From NCBI RefSeq assembly GCF_003337485.1, contig NZ_QPJJ01000002.1, positions 248,001 through 312,000 on the forward strand: DNA of 64,000 nt, read 5' to 3'. The stretch is from Saliterribacillus persicus. GTDB taxonomy: Bacteria; Bacillota; Bacilli; Bacillales; Amphibacillaceae. The translations under genes were made by a program, and so were the position numbers. The notes beneath the pieces were generated by a model. It was not told the DNA's origin and searched no databases. It saw only the letters and a list, made by a program, of their open reading frames with translations. Shown here piece after piece: positions 55,606 to 64,000 of the stretch; the stretch's first letter is position 1, and the number at the start of each line of letters is the position of its first letter.

Positions 55606-56403
55606 ATGCAAATGAAACTGAATACGGATAATTTTCTACATTCGAACCCATTTTTATATGAACTATTTCATCATGAAGATAACGATAGTATGGCTAAGTT
55701 TATTCTTACGCTTCTAAATCATTATAAAGCAGGTTCTAAAATACTCGATGTAGGGTGTGGACTAGGGAGAGAAGTATCGTTTTTAAATCGTAATGGTTAC
55801 GATGTATTCGGTCTTGATAATTCTGAGGAAATGCTCTCATGGGCGCAAAAGCGTTATCCTGCATCAACTTTTGTTAAAGGGGATCAAGCAGCTTTTTCGT
55901 TAGCCCAATCTTTTGATGCGATATATTGTGTAGGCAGTACATTTTTGTACAATTTTTCCAACGAAACGATATTACAAAGCTTAAGATGCTTCCGTGAACA
56001 TTTACAAACTGGCGGATTGCTTTATCTGGATATGCGTAATGCTGCTTTCTTCTTAACCAAAGAAGGACAAAGATGGCTGTCAGAGGAATTAGTTGATCGG
56101 AGAAAAATGAACGAACAACTGGTTACCCTGCAAACTCGTTTCGAAATTGATTTACCTAACCAAATGCTGATGAGAGATTATTGCTGGACTGTCTCAGGAC
56201 AAGAACCGGTGGTGGAACATTTACAGCATCGGCTTATTTTCCCTCAAGAGCTTGTTCTTTTCCTAGAGAAAAGTGGATTCCGTATCAAAGAACTCTTTGA
56301 TGAACCAGCGCCACATGTGGATCACTACGAGCCTGAACAAAGGATAATATTTAATAATAACTTGCAAGGAAGACGAATGCAGGTAATTGCTGAAGCTGTT
56401 TAA
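55606..56403 (+). CDS. SAM-dependent class I methyltransferase
   Basis: The frame is open from 55519, inside the previous gene. ATG 55606, seven bases after that gene's stop and preceded by AAAGGGG, is the best start: 265 residues. Motif I KILDVGCGLGRE lies at 45-56, the acidic residue after beta-2 is in VFGLDNSEE, and a motif-II-like segment SFDAIYCVGSTFLY follows. It probably methylates an amine or carboxylate of the operon's product. It is not a nicotianamine-synthase (CntL) relative as far as I can judge from the motifs. Confidence 0.85.
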   Translation: MQMKLNTDNFLHSNPFLYELFHHEDNDSMAKFILTLLNHYKAGSKILDVGCGLGREVSFLNRNGYDVFGLDNSEEMLSWAQKRYPASTFVKGDQAAFSLAQSFDAIYCVGSTFLYNFSNETILQSLRCFREHLQTGGLLYLDMRNAAFFLTKEGQRWLSEELVDRRKMNEQLVTLQTRFEIDLPNQMLMRDYCWTVSGQEPVVEHLQHRLIFPQELVLFLEKSGFRIKELFDEPAPHVDHYEPEQRIIFNNNLQGRRMQVIAEAV

Positions 56404-56455
56404 TCAGCTTATATGTCATTTTAAACCAATAATATATAGTAAAGCGGGGATTTTA

Positions 56456-58042
56456 ATGAAACGATTTGGAATTATTTTAGCAATATTTATGGTTGTTGTA
56501 ATTGTAGGATGCAGTGTGAGTTCAAGTAAGGATAATACGAATGACGATAAAAAAGAAAATACCAATGCCACAGACGATCAACAAGAAGAGAAGAGTGAAC
56601 AGCAAGAGTTGATAATTGCCGATCAGGAAATTGCCGCCTCTCTTGATCCTGTGGAACCTTTGACCTCTAGTTATCTGCGAAACATCGGAGCTGCGGAAGC
56701 ATTATTTAAAGTAAATGCAAAAGGAGAGGTGGAGCCCTCTCTTGCAGAAAGTGCAGAAGAAATTAATGATACAACATGGGAAATTAATCTTCGCACAGAA
56801 GCCAGCTTTTGGAGTGGAGAGGCCATTGATGCGGATGCAGTGATTGCTTCTTTAGAACGTTCAAAATCTCTTGATTTACAAGCAGAGCCGTTTCTTAACG
56901 AGTTGTCTTTTACGAAGGTGGATGATTATACAATACAAGTCGAGACTGAGCATGCTAAACAGCCAGTTCCTCTAAATCTGTCCTACTATCAAACCGTAAT
57001 CCATAATGCGGATAAGTCATATGAAGATATAGATTCAATGGATTTAAGCGGTATGTACAAGGTTACTTCCTTTTCACCTGCACAAAAAATGGAGCTTGAA
57101 TTAAATGAAAATTACTGGGGAGAAACACCCTCTATACCAAAGATTGTCCATGAACAAATCAGTGATGCACAAACTAGAGCTCTTTCCGTGTTAAGCGGTA
57201 GTAGTGATATAGCGATTAAAGTACCAGTTACTAGTCTTACTCAATTTGCTGAAAGTGACGAGGCTGAAACGATTTCTGCTCCTCCAGCAAATACACAGAC
57301 AATTTATTTGAATTTGGATCAGCCACAATTTGAAAATGAAAAAGTTAGGCAAGCACTATCCTGGGGATTGAATAGAGAAGAACTAGTGGAGCTTGGTGCA
57401 GAAGGTCAAAGTACCCCAGTCACGACTTGGCTAGCTTCTAATCCAACCTATGAAGAGGCTAAAAATGCTGTATATCCAGAGTATGATCCTGATAAAGCGG
57501 AAGCATTATTAGATGAGGCAGGTTGGGGCAAGGATGCTGAAGGTACACGATCTAAGGATGGAGAGACACTTACTGTGAAGCTGATGACCTGGGGAGATGA
57601 TCAGGCATTGGGAGAAACCATTCAAAACCAGTGGACACAAATTGGCGTTCAGGTTGAAGTGCAGCATGGCGACTATAATTTAATTCAAACTGCCCGAGAA
57701 AGTGGCGAATGGGATGCTTCGATTGAGGCATGGAGTACCTTTGGTGACGAGCATGCATTATTGACGGGACAATTTTCACCTGATGGAAGTGGAAATTATG
57801 GTGGTTATAATGATGAACAAACAAATCAGCTTTTAGATGACTTGGCCGAAATAACTGATCCACAAGCTAGACGTGAGTTAGCACTACAAATTAATGAACG
57901 AGTTGCCGAACAAGCACCTGTGATTAGTCTTTACCCTCGTCCACAACTTACAGCAGTAAGTACAAAACTTAACGGATTCGAAGCCCATTTTAGACAGTTC
58001 GAGCATACTGTTCATGCTGGTCTGTCCTTTGGCACTGAGTAA
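56456..58042 (+). CDS. CntA/NikA-like metal-chelate binding lipoprotein
   Basis: The frame opens at 56387, but ATG 56456 after AGCGGGGA gives a good lipoprotein signal with lipobox VIVGC and Cys19: 528 residues. The mature protein is a family 5 solute-binding protein (ASLDPVEPLTSSY, FWSGEAIDADAVIASLERSK, VRQALSWGLNREELV, SLYPRPQLTAVS). This family includes peptide, nickel (NikA) and staphylopine-metal (CntA) receptors. The acidic low-complexity linker of 40 residues is unusual. In this Zur-box operon it should bind a zinc-ligand complex. Confidence 0.88.
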   Translation: MKRFGIILAIFMVVVIVGCSVSSSKDNTNDDKKENTNATDDQQEEKSEQQELIIADQEIAASLDPVEPLTSSYLRNIGAAEALFKVNAKGEVEPSLAESAEEINDTTWEINLRTEASFWSGEAIDADAVIASLERSKSLDLQAEPFLNELSFTKVDDYTIQVETEHAKQPVPLNLSYYQTVIHNADKSYEDIDSMDLSGMYKVTSFSPAQKMELELNENYWGETPSIPKIVHEQISDAQTRALSVLSGSSDIAIKVPVTSLTQFAESDEAETISAPPANTQTIYLNLDQPQFENEKVRQALSWGLNREELVELGAEGQSTPVTTWLASNPTYEEAKNAVYPEYDPDKAEALLDEAGWGKDAEGTRSKDGETLTVKLMTWGDDQALGETIQNQWTQIGVQVEVQHGDYNLIQTARESGEWDASIEAWSTFGDEHALLTGQFSPDGSGNYGGYNDEQTNQLLDDLAEITDPQARRELALQINERVAEQAPVISLYPRPQLTAVSTKLNGFEAHFRQFEHTVHAGLSFGTE

Positions 58043-58055
58043 TAGGAGATAGCAA

Positions 58056-59027
58056 ATGCTTCTCATATTTTCACGAAAGATACTAGAAGCCTTGCTCACA
58101 CTCGGCTTGGCAACGTCCATATTGTTTATACTTATCCGCCTTGCTCCAGGTGATCCTGTAGCGATTATGATAGGACAGTCATCTGATGTTGCTTCAAGTA
58201 ACACGGAGAGGTACGAACAGAAGCTCTTAGAACTACGGTCAGAATTTGGGCTAAATCAAACGATTTTCCAACAATATTTCATTTGGATGAAACAGCTGAT
58301 ACTTTTCGATTTAGGCGATTCTATTCACACCGGAAGAAGCGTAATGACAGAAATCGCTGATCGACTCCCTGCTACCATATTACTTTCGGTAGCTGCTCTA
58401 TTTATTCAAATAGTTCTGGGGATTTTGCTAGGCGTTCTGTCAGCTTTAAAATTTGGGCGGTTTTTCGATCATTTAACCCGCTTCTTATGTGTTTTGTTTG
58501 CATCTACGCCTGGTTTTGTGATTGGACTGGTGCTTTTATCCACTTTTGCAGTCACCTTCAGCACTTACGAAATCAATACGGAGGCGAAGCTGTCACGTTT
58601 GTGGCTTCCTGCATTAACACTTGGAATGATCGGTGCACCTCAGTGGATACGTACCATAAGAGCAAACATGTTAACCGAATTTGGCCAGCCTTATATATCG
58701 TCAGCTGTTTCGCGAGGGTTAAAATATCGACGAATTGTCGAACACGCTTTTAAAAACACATTACTTCCTATTGTAACCATGACCGGCCTTTCCCTTACTA
58801 CACTTATAAGTGGCGCAGTAGTCATCGAAAGTATATTTTCATGGCCTGGAATAGGAAAATACGCTTTAGACAGTATCCTGCTGAAAGATTACCCTGTGAT
58901 TCAAGGTTATGCGTTGCTTATGATAGCGCTCGTCATTGTCATCCATCTGGTTATTGAAATAGTGTATTCCTTTATCGATCCAAGAATTCATCGAAAAGGA
59001 GAAGAAAATGTTAAAAAAGATTATTAA
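58056..59027 (+). CDS. Metal-chelate ABC permease (CntB/NikB-like)
   Basis: 323 residues. The start has the DppB/NikB pattern (ILFILIRLAPGDPVAIMIG), six hydrophobic segments, and the coupling segment YISSAVSRGLKYRRIVEHAF, the EAA-type loop that docks on the ATPase. It overlaps the next permease by 20 bases, so translation is coupled. Confidence 0.92.
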   Translation: MLLIFSRKILEALLTLGLATSILFILIRLAPGDPVAIMIGQSSDVASSNTERYEQKLLELRSEFGLNQTIFQQYFIWMKQLILFDLGDSIHTGRSVMTEIADRLPATILLSVAALFIQIVLGILLGVLSALKFGRFFDHLTRFLCVLFASTPGFVIGLVLLSTFAVTFSTYEINTEAKLSRLWLPALTLGMIGAPQWIRTIRANMLTEFGQPYISSAVSRGLKYRRIVEHAFKNTLLPIVTMTGLSLTTLISGAVVIESIFSWPGIGKYALDSILLKDYPVIQGYALLMIALVIVIHLVIEIVYSFIDPRIHRKGEENVKKDY

Positions 59028-59844
59028 CTTCAAAAAATCGACTTCATTTATCGCCGGCATTATTTTGCTGTGTATATTATTTATCTTAATCTTTGGAGCA
59101 TCAATTATTTCTCCACTCGACCCTGTAGAACAAAATGCTGCAGAGCGATTGCAAAAGCCTAGCTTAGAGCATCCACTAGGAACAGATCGATTTGGTCGGG
59201 ATATCTTAACACGGACTCTTTACGGGGGACAAAATACATTAATTTCATCTGTAGTTGCATTAAGCGTCGCTTTACTTATCGGATTATTTGTAGGGTTAGT
59301 AGCTGGGCTTTTTCATGGCACGCTTTTAGATGCTGTACTAATGAGAATCATCGATGTGCTGCTCGCCTTTCCATTTATGGTGCTTGCTATGATCGTTGCA
59401 GGGTTGTTTGGAACAAGTCTCTTTCATTTACTCATAGTGGTTGCTGCCGTATGGTGGGTCTCCTTTGCCCGTCTTGCTCGAAGCATCGCTTTGCAAGTGA
59501 AAAGCGAGACCTCCTTTGCAGCTGCACAAATACTTGGTGCATCACATCTTACGCTGATACTAAAAGAGTTGTTACCAAAGGCGGCAGGGCCAGTGTTAGT
59601 TTTTGCGACATTTGAACTGGGGACATTAATTTTGTCAATTTCTGCTCTGTCCTTTCTCGGGCTCGGTTCACAACCGCCCTCCCCGGAATGGGGTAGTATG
59701 CTTGCAGATGGGCGTGATCATTTTATGCAAACGCCACATATTTTGCTTGGCCCTTCCTTGTTTGTCATTTTGACTGTACTTGCATTTAACCTGATTGGAG
59801 AAGGACTGAGGGATCGACTAGATCCTTACGAAAAATTTGAGTGA
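59008..59844 (+). CDS. Metal-chelate ABC permease (CntC/NikC-like)
   Basis: 278 residues, SD AAAAGGAGAAG before ATG 59008, within the end of the previous gene. It has the DppC/NikC hallmarks HPLGTDRFGRDILTRTLYGG, the EAA loop SFAAAQILGASHLTLILKEL and the terminal SFLGLGSQPPSPEWGSMLAD. It forms the membrane channel with the preceding permease. Confidence 0.92.
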   Translation: MLKKIINFKKSTSFIAGIILLCILFILIFGASIISPLDPVEQNAAERLQKPSLEHPLGTDRFGRDILTRTLYGGQNTLISSVVALSVALLIGLFVGLVAGLFHGTLLDAVLMRIIDVLLAFPFMVLAMIVAGLFGTSLFHLLIVVAAVWWVSFARLARSIALQVKSETSFAAAQILGASHLTLILKELLPKAAGPVLVFATFELGTLILSISALSFLGLGSQPPSPEWGSMLADGRDHFMQTPHILLGPSLFVILTVLAFNLIGEGLRDRLDPYEKFE

Positions 59845-59859
59845 TAAGGGGAATGATTC

Positions 59860-61470
59860 ATGCACGCTACAACCAATATGCTTTTTGAGGTTAAAGATCT
59901 AGAAGTGACTTACTTGCAGGGCGATCAGCGAGAACCTGTTTTAAAAGATGTATCGTTTTACATGGAACAAAACGAAACAGTGGCTTTATTAGGACAAAGC
60001 GGTTCAGGTAAATCGACATTGGCAAAAGCCATGACAGGTATGCTTCCTCACTCTGCGCGTGTCACCTCTGGGTCATTAACTATTGGAACGGAACAGGTAG
60101 CCAACTTAACGGATACATCTACACCATGGCAAAGGATCCGCGGGCGAAGGATTGCTATGCTCTATCAAGATCCGAGACAGGCATTGAATCCCTTAATGAA
60201 AATAAAAGACAATTTCAGAGAGCTGTTACAGGATCATCAACTAGCCTCCTCTCGGGATTATTTGCAGATCAGTGAACAATGGCTTTACGCTTTAAATTTC
60301 CAAGACGCTAAACGTGTACTGGAATGCTACCCTTTTCAACTTAGTGGCGGAATGTGTCAGCGTGTTTGTTTGGCACTAGCACTTTGTCTGAAGCCATCTG
60401 TTTTGATTGCAGATGAACCCACGTCTGCACTTGATATTGTCAACCAAAGAGAAGTTTTGGATGTGCTTAAAACTGTACAGAAACAGTACGGGCTTACACT
60501 TCTTATGATTACCCATGATCTTGCAGTAGCAAACTCGATTGGTGATCGCGTTCTTATATTAAATAAAGGAAAAATTGTAGAAGAAGGAAATACAAAAAAA
60601 GTATTTTCAAAACCCCAGGATTCCTACACCAAACAACTACTTTCGGCACGTTCACTCTTAAGTGAATCACCACAGCGTAAGTCAGTATCATTTCAAAGCA
60701 AACAAAAATTGTTAGAAATTAAAGGTCTCGAGAAACAATTTCAACAAAAACAAGTACTCACTAATATTGATTTAACACTCCACAGACATGAGATCATGGG
60801 TATTTTAGGTCAAAGTGGTTGTGGCAAATCTACGCTTGCTCGTTGCGTGATGGGACTAGAAACAATAAATAGTGGTCAGATGATGTATAAAGGAACTGAT
60901 CTTTCAAAATTAAACAACAAAAAAAGACGTGCCATGAGTAAGCATATTCAACTAGTCTTTCAAGAAGCAAGAGGCAGCCTTCACCCTGGGCGGACCGCTT
61001 TACAAATTGTAATGGAGCCCTTGCACTATTTGCATTTGGGAAATCGAAAGGAACGTCAATCATTGGCAGAAGCTTTCTTAAAAGAAGTCGGTATTTCATC
61101 GGATATGCACGCAAGAAAGCCTCCTCAGCTTAGTACCGGACAGTGTCAACGAATCGCTATCGCGCGGGCGCTCGTACTTAGACCAGAAGTTCTTATTTGT
61201 GACGAAGCAGTTTCAGCCCTTGACATGCATGTACAGGCACAAATTTTAAAGCTACTTCAGCAGCTTCATCAAAAATTCGAATTTGCTATTTTAATGATTT
61301 CCCATGATATTCGAGTGCTACGCAGTTTTTGCCACACTATTGCCGTTATTGATCAAGGACGTTTTTGTGAAGTTAGACCCGCAAATGCACTTGAGAAAGA
61401 AAGTAAAAACGCTTATACGAAAAAGCTTTTTCACAGTGCTTTAGAAATGGAAAAAGGACTTTCACTTTAG
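59860..61470 (+). CDS. Fused double ABC ATPase (CntD-CntF-like)
   Basis: 536 residues with two complete ATPase domains joined by a short linker. Domain 1 has Walker A GQSGSGKST, signature LSGGMCQRV and Walker B VLIADEPTSALD; domain 2 has GQSGCGKST, LSTGQCQRI and VLICDEAVSALD. In opine-metal and peptide importers these are usually two separate genes. The second signature carries Thr where Gly is usual. An SD AAGGGG precedes ATG 59860. Confidence 0.92.
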   Translation: MHATTNMLFEVKDLEVTYLQGDQREPVLKDVSFYMEQNETVALLGQSGSGKSTLAKAMTGMLPHSARVTSGSLTIGTEQVANLTDTSTPWQRIRGRRIAMLYQDPRQALNPLMKIKDNFRELLQDHQLASSRDYLQISEQWLYALNFQDAKRVLECYPFQLSGGMCQRVCLALALCLKPSVLIADEPTSALDIVNQREVLDVLKTVQKQYGLTLLMITHDLAVANSIGDRVLILNKGKIVEEGNTKKVFSKPQDSYTKQLLSARSLLSESPQRKSVSFQSKQKLLEIKGLEKQFQQKQVLTNIDLTLHRHEIMGILGQSGCGKSTLARCVMGLETINSGQMMYKGTDLSKLNNKKRRAMSKHIQLVFQEARGSLHPGRTALQIVMEPLHYLHLGNRKERQSLAEAFLKEVGISSDMHARKPPQLSTGQCQRIAIARALVLRPEVLICDEAVSALDMHVQAQILKLLQQLHQKFEFAILMISHDIRVLRSFCHTIAVIDQGRFCEVRPANALEKESKNAYTKKLFHSALEMEKGLSL

Positions 61471-61489
61471 ATGACGGAGGGATCATTTA

Positions 61490-62629
61490 ATGATACACAA
61501 TATACTGGAAACAATTGGTGAAACACCGTTAATCACGATTCCAAATAGTAATACAGCAGATGAAGGTAGAATCCTACTCAAGTATGAGCGCTTTAACCCC
61601 GGAGGTAGCATAAAGGATCGTCCTGCCCTGTATATTATTCAGGAAGCGGAAAGAAAAGGACTTCTCAAGCCAGGTGGAACCATTATAGAGTCCTCCAGTG
61701 GTAACTTCGGGATTTCCTTAGCAATGATTGGTGCTGCTAGAGGATACCGTGTCATCATTCTAGCCGATCCCAAGACAACTAGTGCTAACATTTCCGTTTT
61801 GAAAGCCTTTGGAGCGGAAGTAATTATTGTTACAGAGAAGGATGATTCTGGAAGCTATCATAAAACGAGAATAACTCAAGCAAACAAGTTAGCTCAGGAA
61901 ATTCCAAATGCATACCGCCCAGATCAATGCTTTAACCTATTAAATAGAGAGACGCACTATAAAAACACAGCACAGGAAATTATGCATGCATGTTCCGATA
62001 AAATTGCAGTTTTTATTACAGCAGTAAGCACAGGTGGCCAACTCGGTGGTATCTCAAAATATTTAAAAACCTTTGCACCCCACGTCCATATTATTGGAGT
62101 AGATGCGGAAGGCTCAACGATATTTGGAGGTGAAGCGAAGTCATATAAAATTCCGGGTGTTGGATTAAGCTGGACCCCACTAAACCTAGATGTGAATTAT
62201 GTGGATCGTATTTTTAAGGTGAAGGATGAGCACGCATTTATAGCGGCTAGAAGTATAGCTCGACATGAAGGTATTTTGATTGGACCTTCAAGCGGGGCTT
62301 GTGTGATGGTCGCACTTAAGGTGGCTCAAGAGCTAGGACCTGATAAACAAGTCGTCTGTATGGTTGCAGACGGCGGTGATCGCTATCTTTCCACCTTATT
62401 TAATGACGAGTGGATGAAAAAGCAACACTTCTCACTATCGGTCAATACAGAAATGGTAAGAGCTACAGCTAGCAAGCTTATACCATGGAGCGAAAATCCC
62501 CAAGGGTGTGCAAACTACCGAACAGATTTGATTAAATCACTTAATGTACCGAAGAGCACGCTGAAAATGAATCAGGAAACAGTAAATCGATCGCTTTTAA
62601 ATCGAGAACGTTCAGAAATTATCGACTAA
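61490..62629 (+). CDS. SbnA-like PLP-dependent enzyme (cysteine synthase fold)
   Basis: 379 residues, SD GGAGGG before ATG 61490. The PLP lysine is Lys42 in NPGGSIKDRPA, the substrate loop SSSGNFGIS is at 68-76, the PLP phosphate loop is STGGQLGG, and GPSSGA lies near 265. The GGSIKDRPA form and length are closer to SbnA than to CysK. SbnA joins O-phosphoserine and glutamate to make ACEGA, which SbnB then splits to 2,3-diaminopropionate. No SbnB is present here. A C-terminal extension of about 50 residues is added. I infer that it makes a chelator building block. Confidence 0.83.
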   Translation: MIHNILETIGETPLITIPNSNTADEGRILLKYERFNPGGSIKDRPALYIIQEAERKGLLKPGGTIIESSSGNFGISLAMIGAARGYRVIILADPKTTSANISVLKAFGAEVIIVTEKDDSGSYHKTRITQANKLAQEIPNAYRPDQCFNLLNRETHYKNTAQEIMHACSDKIAVFITAVSTGGQLGGISKYLKTFAPHVHIIGVDAEGSTIFGGEAKSYKIPGVGLSWTPLNLDVNYVDRIFKVKDEHAFIAARSIARHEGILIGPSSGACVMVALKVAQELGPDKQVVCMVADGGDRYLSTLFNDEWMKKQHFSLSVNTEMVRATASKLIPWSENPQGCANYRTDLIKSLNVPKSTLKMNQETVNRSLLNRERSEIID

Positions 62630-62650
62630 GTACCGGGAGGTTAATCGAAA

Positions 62651-63850
62651 ATGACATCTAAACATGCATTTTCAGCTCCATTTTTAAAATTATATACCTT
62701 AACACTATTGTTTTTCAGCTCCAATGCAATGTTAACCGTAATCCTTCCTTTACAAAGCGAAAGACTCGGTGCAAGCAATGGTCATATTGGATTGATCATG
62801 GGTGCTTACATGTTTACCTGTATGTTCTTCCGACCTTATGCTGGATACCTCGTACATAAGCACGGTCCAGTGAGGGTACTCCGCATACTGCTAATTGTAA
62901 ATGGATTTGCGCTATTGTTATATATACTTACTGGACTTGAAGGCTATCTTGCTGCAAGGGTATTGCAAGGAGTTTGCACCGCTTTTTTTTCGATGGCATT
63001 ACAAATGGGAATTATCGACTCCCTGACTGAGGAACAACGCTCTCAAGGGCTTTCCCTCTATTCATTGTTTACATATTTTCCGTCTATCATTGGCCCAGTT
63101 TTCGCGATTGGAATATGGGAGTGGTCGGGAATGAACGGTTTTGCTGTTATTACTCTCGTAATTGCGCTAGTAACCGGATTATTCGGATTTAGTTTCCCAA
63201 CTAATTCCATGCGACCGACAAATGGAGCTTCGTCAGAGCCTCCGAAAATGTTTGAAGCTTTGAAACTAGTTACTCGTCAACGTTCCCTGCAGCTCTGTAG
63301 CTTTTTAATGTTTACAGCATCGGTTCTGTTCGGTGCTGTTACCATTTACATACCATTATATTCCCTACAGATAACGGGTGGGAATGCTGGGATTTTCCTA
63401 ATGATACAAGCCTTCATTATTGTTATTGTTCGGTTAATGTCTGGTAAACGTATTCCTTCCGATGGATTGTGGTATGCTGCATTTGTGGGAGGAATCTTTC
63501 TAATAGGAGCCGCTGGCGCCATGCTACTAGCTTTATCCCAATCGTGGGGGTTATTCGCCTTTTACAGTGCTGCGATATTAATTGGTATTGCTCAAGCTCT
63601 ACTTTACCCTACTCTAGTATCTTATTTGACCTTTGTTCTTTCAGGAAGCTCTCGAAATGTACTGCTTGGATTGTTCATTGCGATGGCTGATTTAGGTATT
63701 TCTATGGGAGGAATGATGATGGGTCCCATTGCGGATCGATTCTCTTACTCTACGATGTACGCAACGGGCGCAACATTTTTAATTATTTCAGGATGCCTCG
63801 CTTTTTTAGGAGGTAAAATAAACAATACGATGGCCAGTGAAAAATTTTAA
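62651..63850 (+). CDS. MFS exporter (CntE-like)
   Basis: 399 residues with twelve hydrophobic segments, SD GGGAGG before ATG 62651. The motif A-like loop (RPYAGYLVHKHGPVRVLRI) and the overall pattern resemble the drug/metallophore exporters grouped with CntE, which secretes staphylopine. As the last gene of a zinc-repressed operon with an importer, it should release the apo-metallophore. The terminator lies directly after the stop. Confidence 0.85.
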   Translation: MTSKHAFSAPFLKLYTLTLLFFSSNAMLTVILPLQSERLGASNGHIGLIMGAYMFTCMFFRPYAGYLVHKHGPVRVLRILLIVNGFALLLYILTGLEGYLAARVLQGVCTAFFSMALQMGIIDSLTEEQRSQGLSLYSLFTYFPSIIGPVFAIGIWEWSGMNGFAVITLVIALVTGLFGFSFPTNSMRPTNGASSEPPKMFEALKLVTRQRSLQLCSFLMFTASVLFGAVTIYIPLYSLQITGGNAGIFLMIQAFIIVIVRLMSGKRIPSDGLWYAAFVGGIFLIGAAGAMLLALSQSWGLFAFYSAAILIGIAQALLYPTLVSYLTFVLSGSSRNVLLGLFIAMADLGISMGGMMMGPIADRFSYSTMYATGATFLIISGCLAFLGGKINNTMASEKF

Positions 63851-63851
63851 G

Positions 63852-63879
63852 CTTATCGCACAATGCGGTAGGTTTTTTT
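63852..63879 (+). terminator. Terminator of the metallophore operon
   Basis: Stem CTTATCGCA/TGCGGTAGG (two G-T pairs) around CAA, followed by TTTTTTT. Confidence 0.85.
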
Positions 63880-64000
63880 GTATAATCAATCATCCAAAAA
63901 AGCAGAAAAATACAAAATGATTGTTATGTATCTTATATTCACTCCAATAAGATCTGTCCCTATATACTATTTTCTGCTCATACCTTGACAACATTTTAAA

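Noticed and set aside
61490-62629. Simple cysteine synthase (CysK) assignment
   Set aside because: The GGSIKDRPA motif, the C-terminal extension and the operon context fit SbnA-like enzymes better, though the fold is shared.
53506-63850. Calling the operon a staphylopine cluster
   Set aside because: No histidine racemase, nicotianamine-synthase-like or opine dehydrogenase gene is present; only transport parts agree.

Overview
The window is low-GC DNA whose ribosome binding sites, protein families and regulators (FecBCDE-type iron uptake, SinI, Zur, cre, PaiA/PaiB, YcbLMNO-like module) point to a Gram-positive member of the Bacillaceae, probably a halotolerant genus near Oceanobacillus, Virgibacillus or Gracilibacillus. 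That placement is an inference from gene content. No rRNA, tRNA, CRISPR array or intact mobile element was seen. A ParM/ParR/parC-like segregation cassette leaves open that the replicon is a large plasmid or carries an integrated one.

Layout. 1-6.2 kb: a giant sensor histidine kinase (pseudokinase, AAA ATPase, helical repeats, GAF, HisKA, HATPase; cut by the left edge), a tiny SinI-like gene on the opposite strand, and an OmpR-type regulator. 6.7-12.9 kb: a Fur-box-controlled iron-siderophore operon (ATPase, two permeases, a ferredoxin-NADP reductase-like flavoprotein, two binding lipoproteins). 13.0-15.1 kb: an actin-like ATPase and a ribbon-helix-helix partner behind an array of about a dozen 9-bp iterons. 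15.2-24 kb: a DoxX-like protein, a DUF985 cupin, a two-component system with its ABC transporter, an oxidoreductase, a DUF1569 protein and a chemoreceptor. 24.4-39.6 kb: a catabolite-controlled glycoside locus (two GPH symporters, GH2, GH1, GH43, a GH106-like hydrolase, two short-chain dehydrogenases and an AraC regulator). 39.7-53.2 kb: mostly single genes, namely marR-paiA-paiB, a methylglyoxal synthase homologue with a lost catalytic aspartate, an IS3 remnant, a quinone-reductase-like enzyme, small conserved proteins, a CNNM/CorC protein, a Na+/Ca2+-exchanger-like protein and an unrecognised membrane protein.

53.4-63.9 kb is the most notable region. A near-perfect Zur box precedes nine co-oriented genes: an ATP-grasp ligase, a DUF4213/DUF364 'heavy-metal chelation' protein, a SAM methyltransferase, a nickel/opine-type ABC importer (lipoprotein, two permeases, one fused double ATPase), an SbnA-like PLP enzyme and a CntE-like MFS exporter. 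It has the import and export logic of the staphylopine system, but none of CntK, CntL or CntM is present. I read it as a zinc-repressed metallophore locus with a different biosynthetic core, possibly built on the SbnA product ACEGA because no SbnB partner is present.

Start codons were reassigned from the longest open frame where a Shine-Dalgarno sequence clearly favoured an internal start. Statements on function rest on motif recognition by eye; no database search was run.
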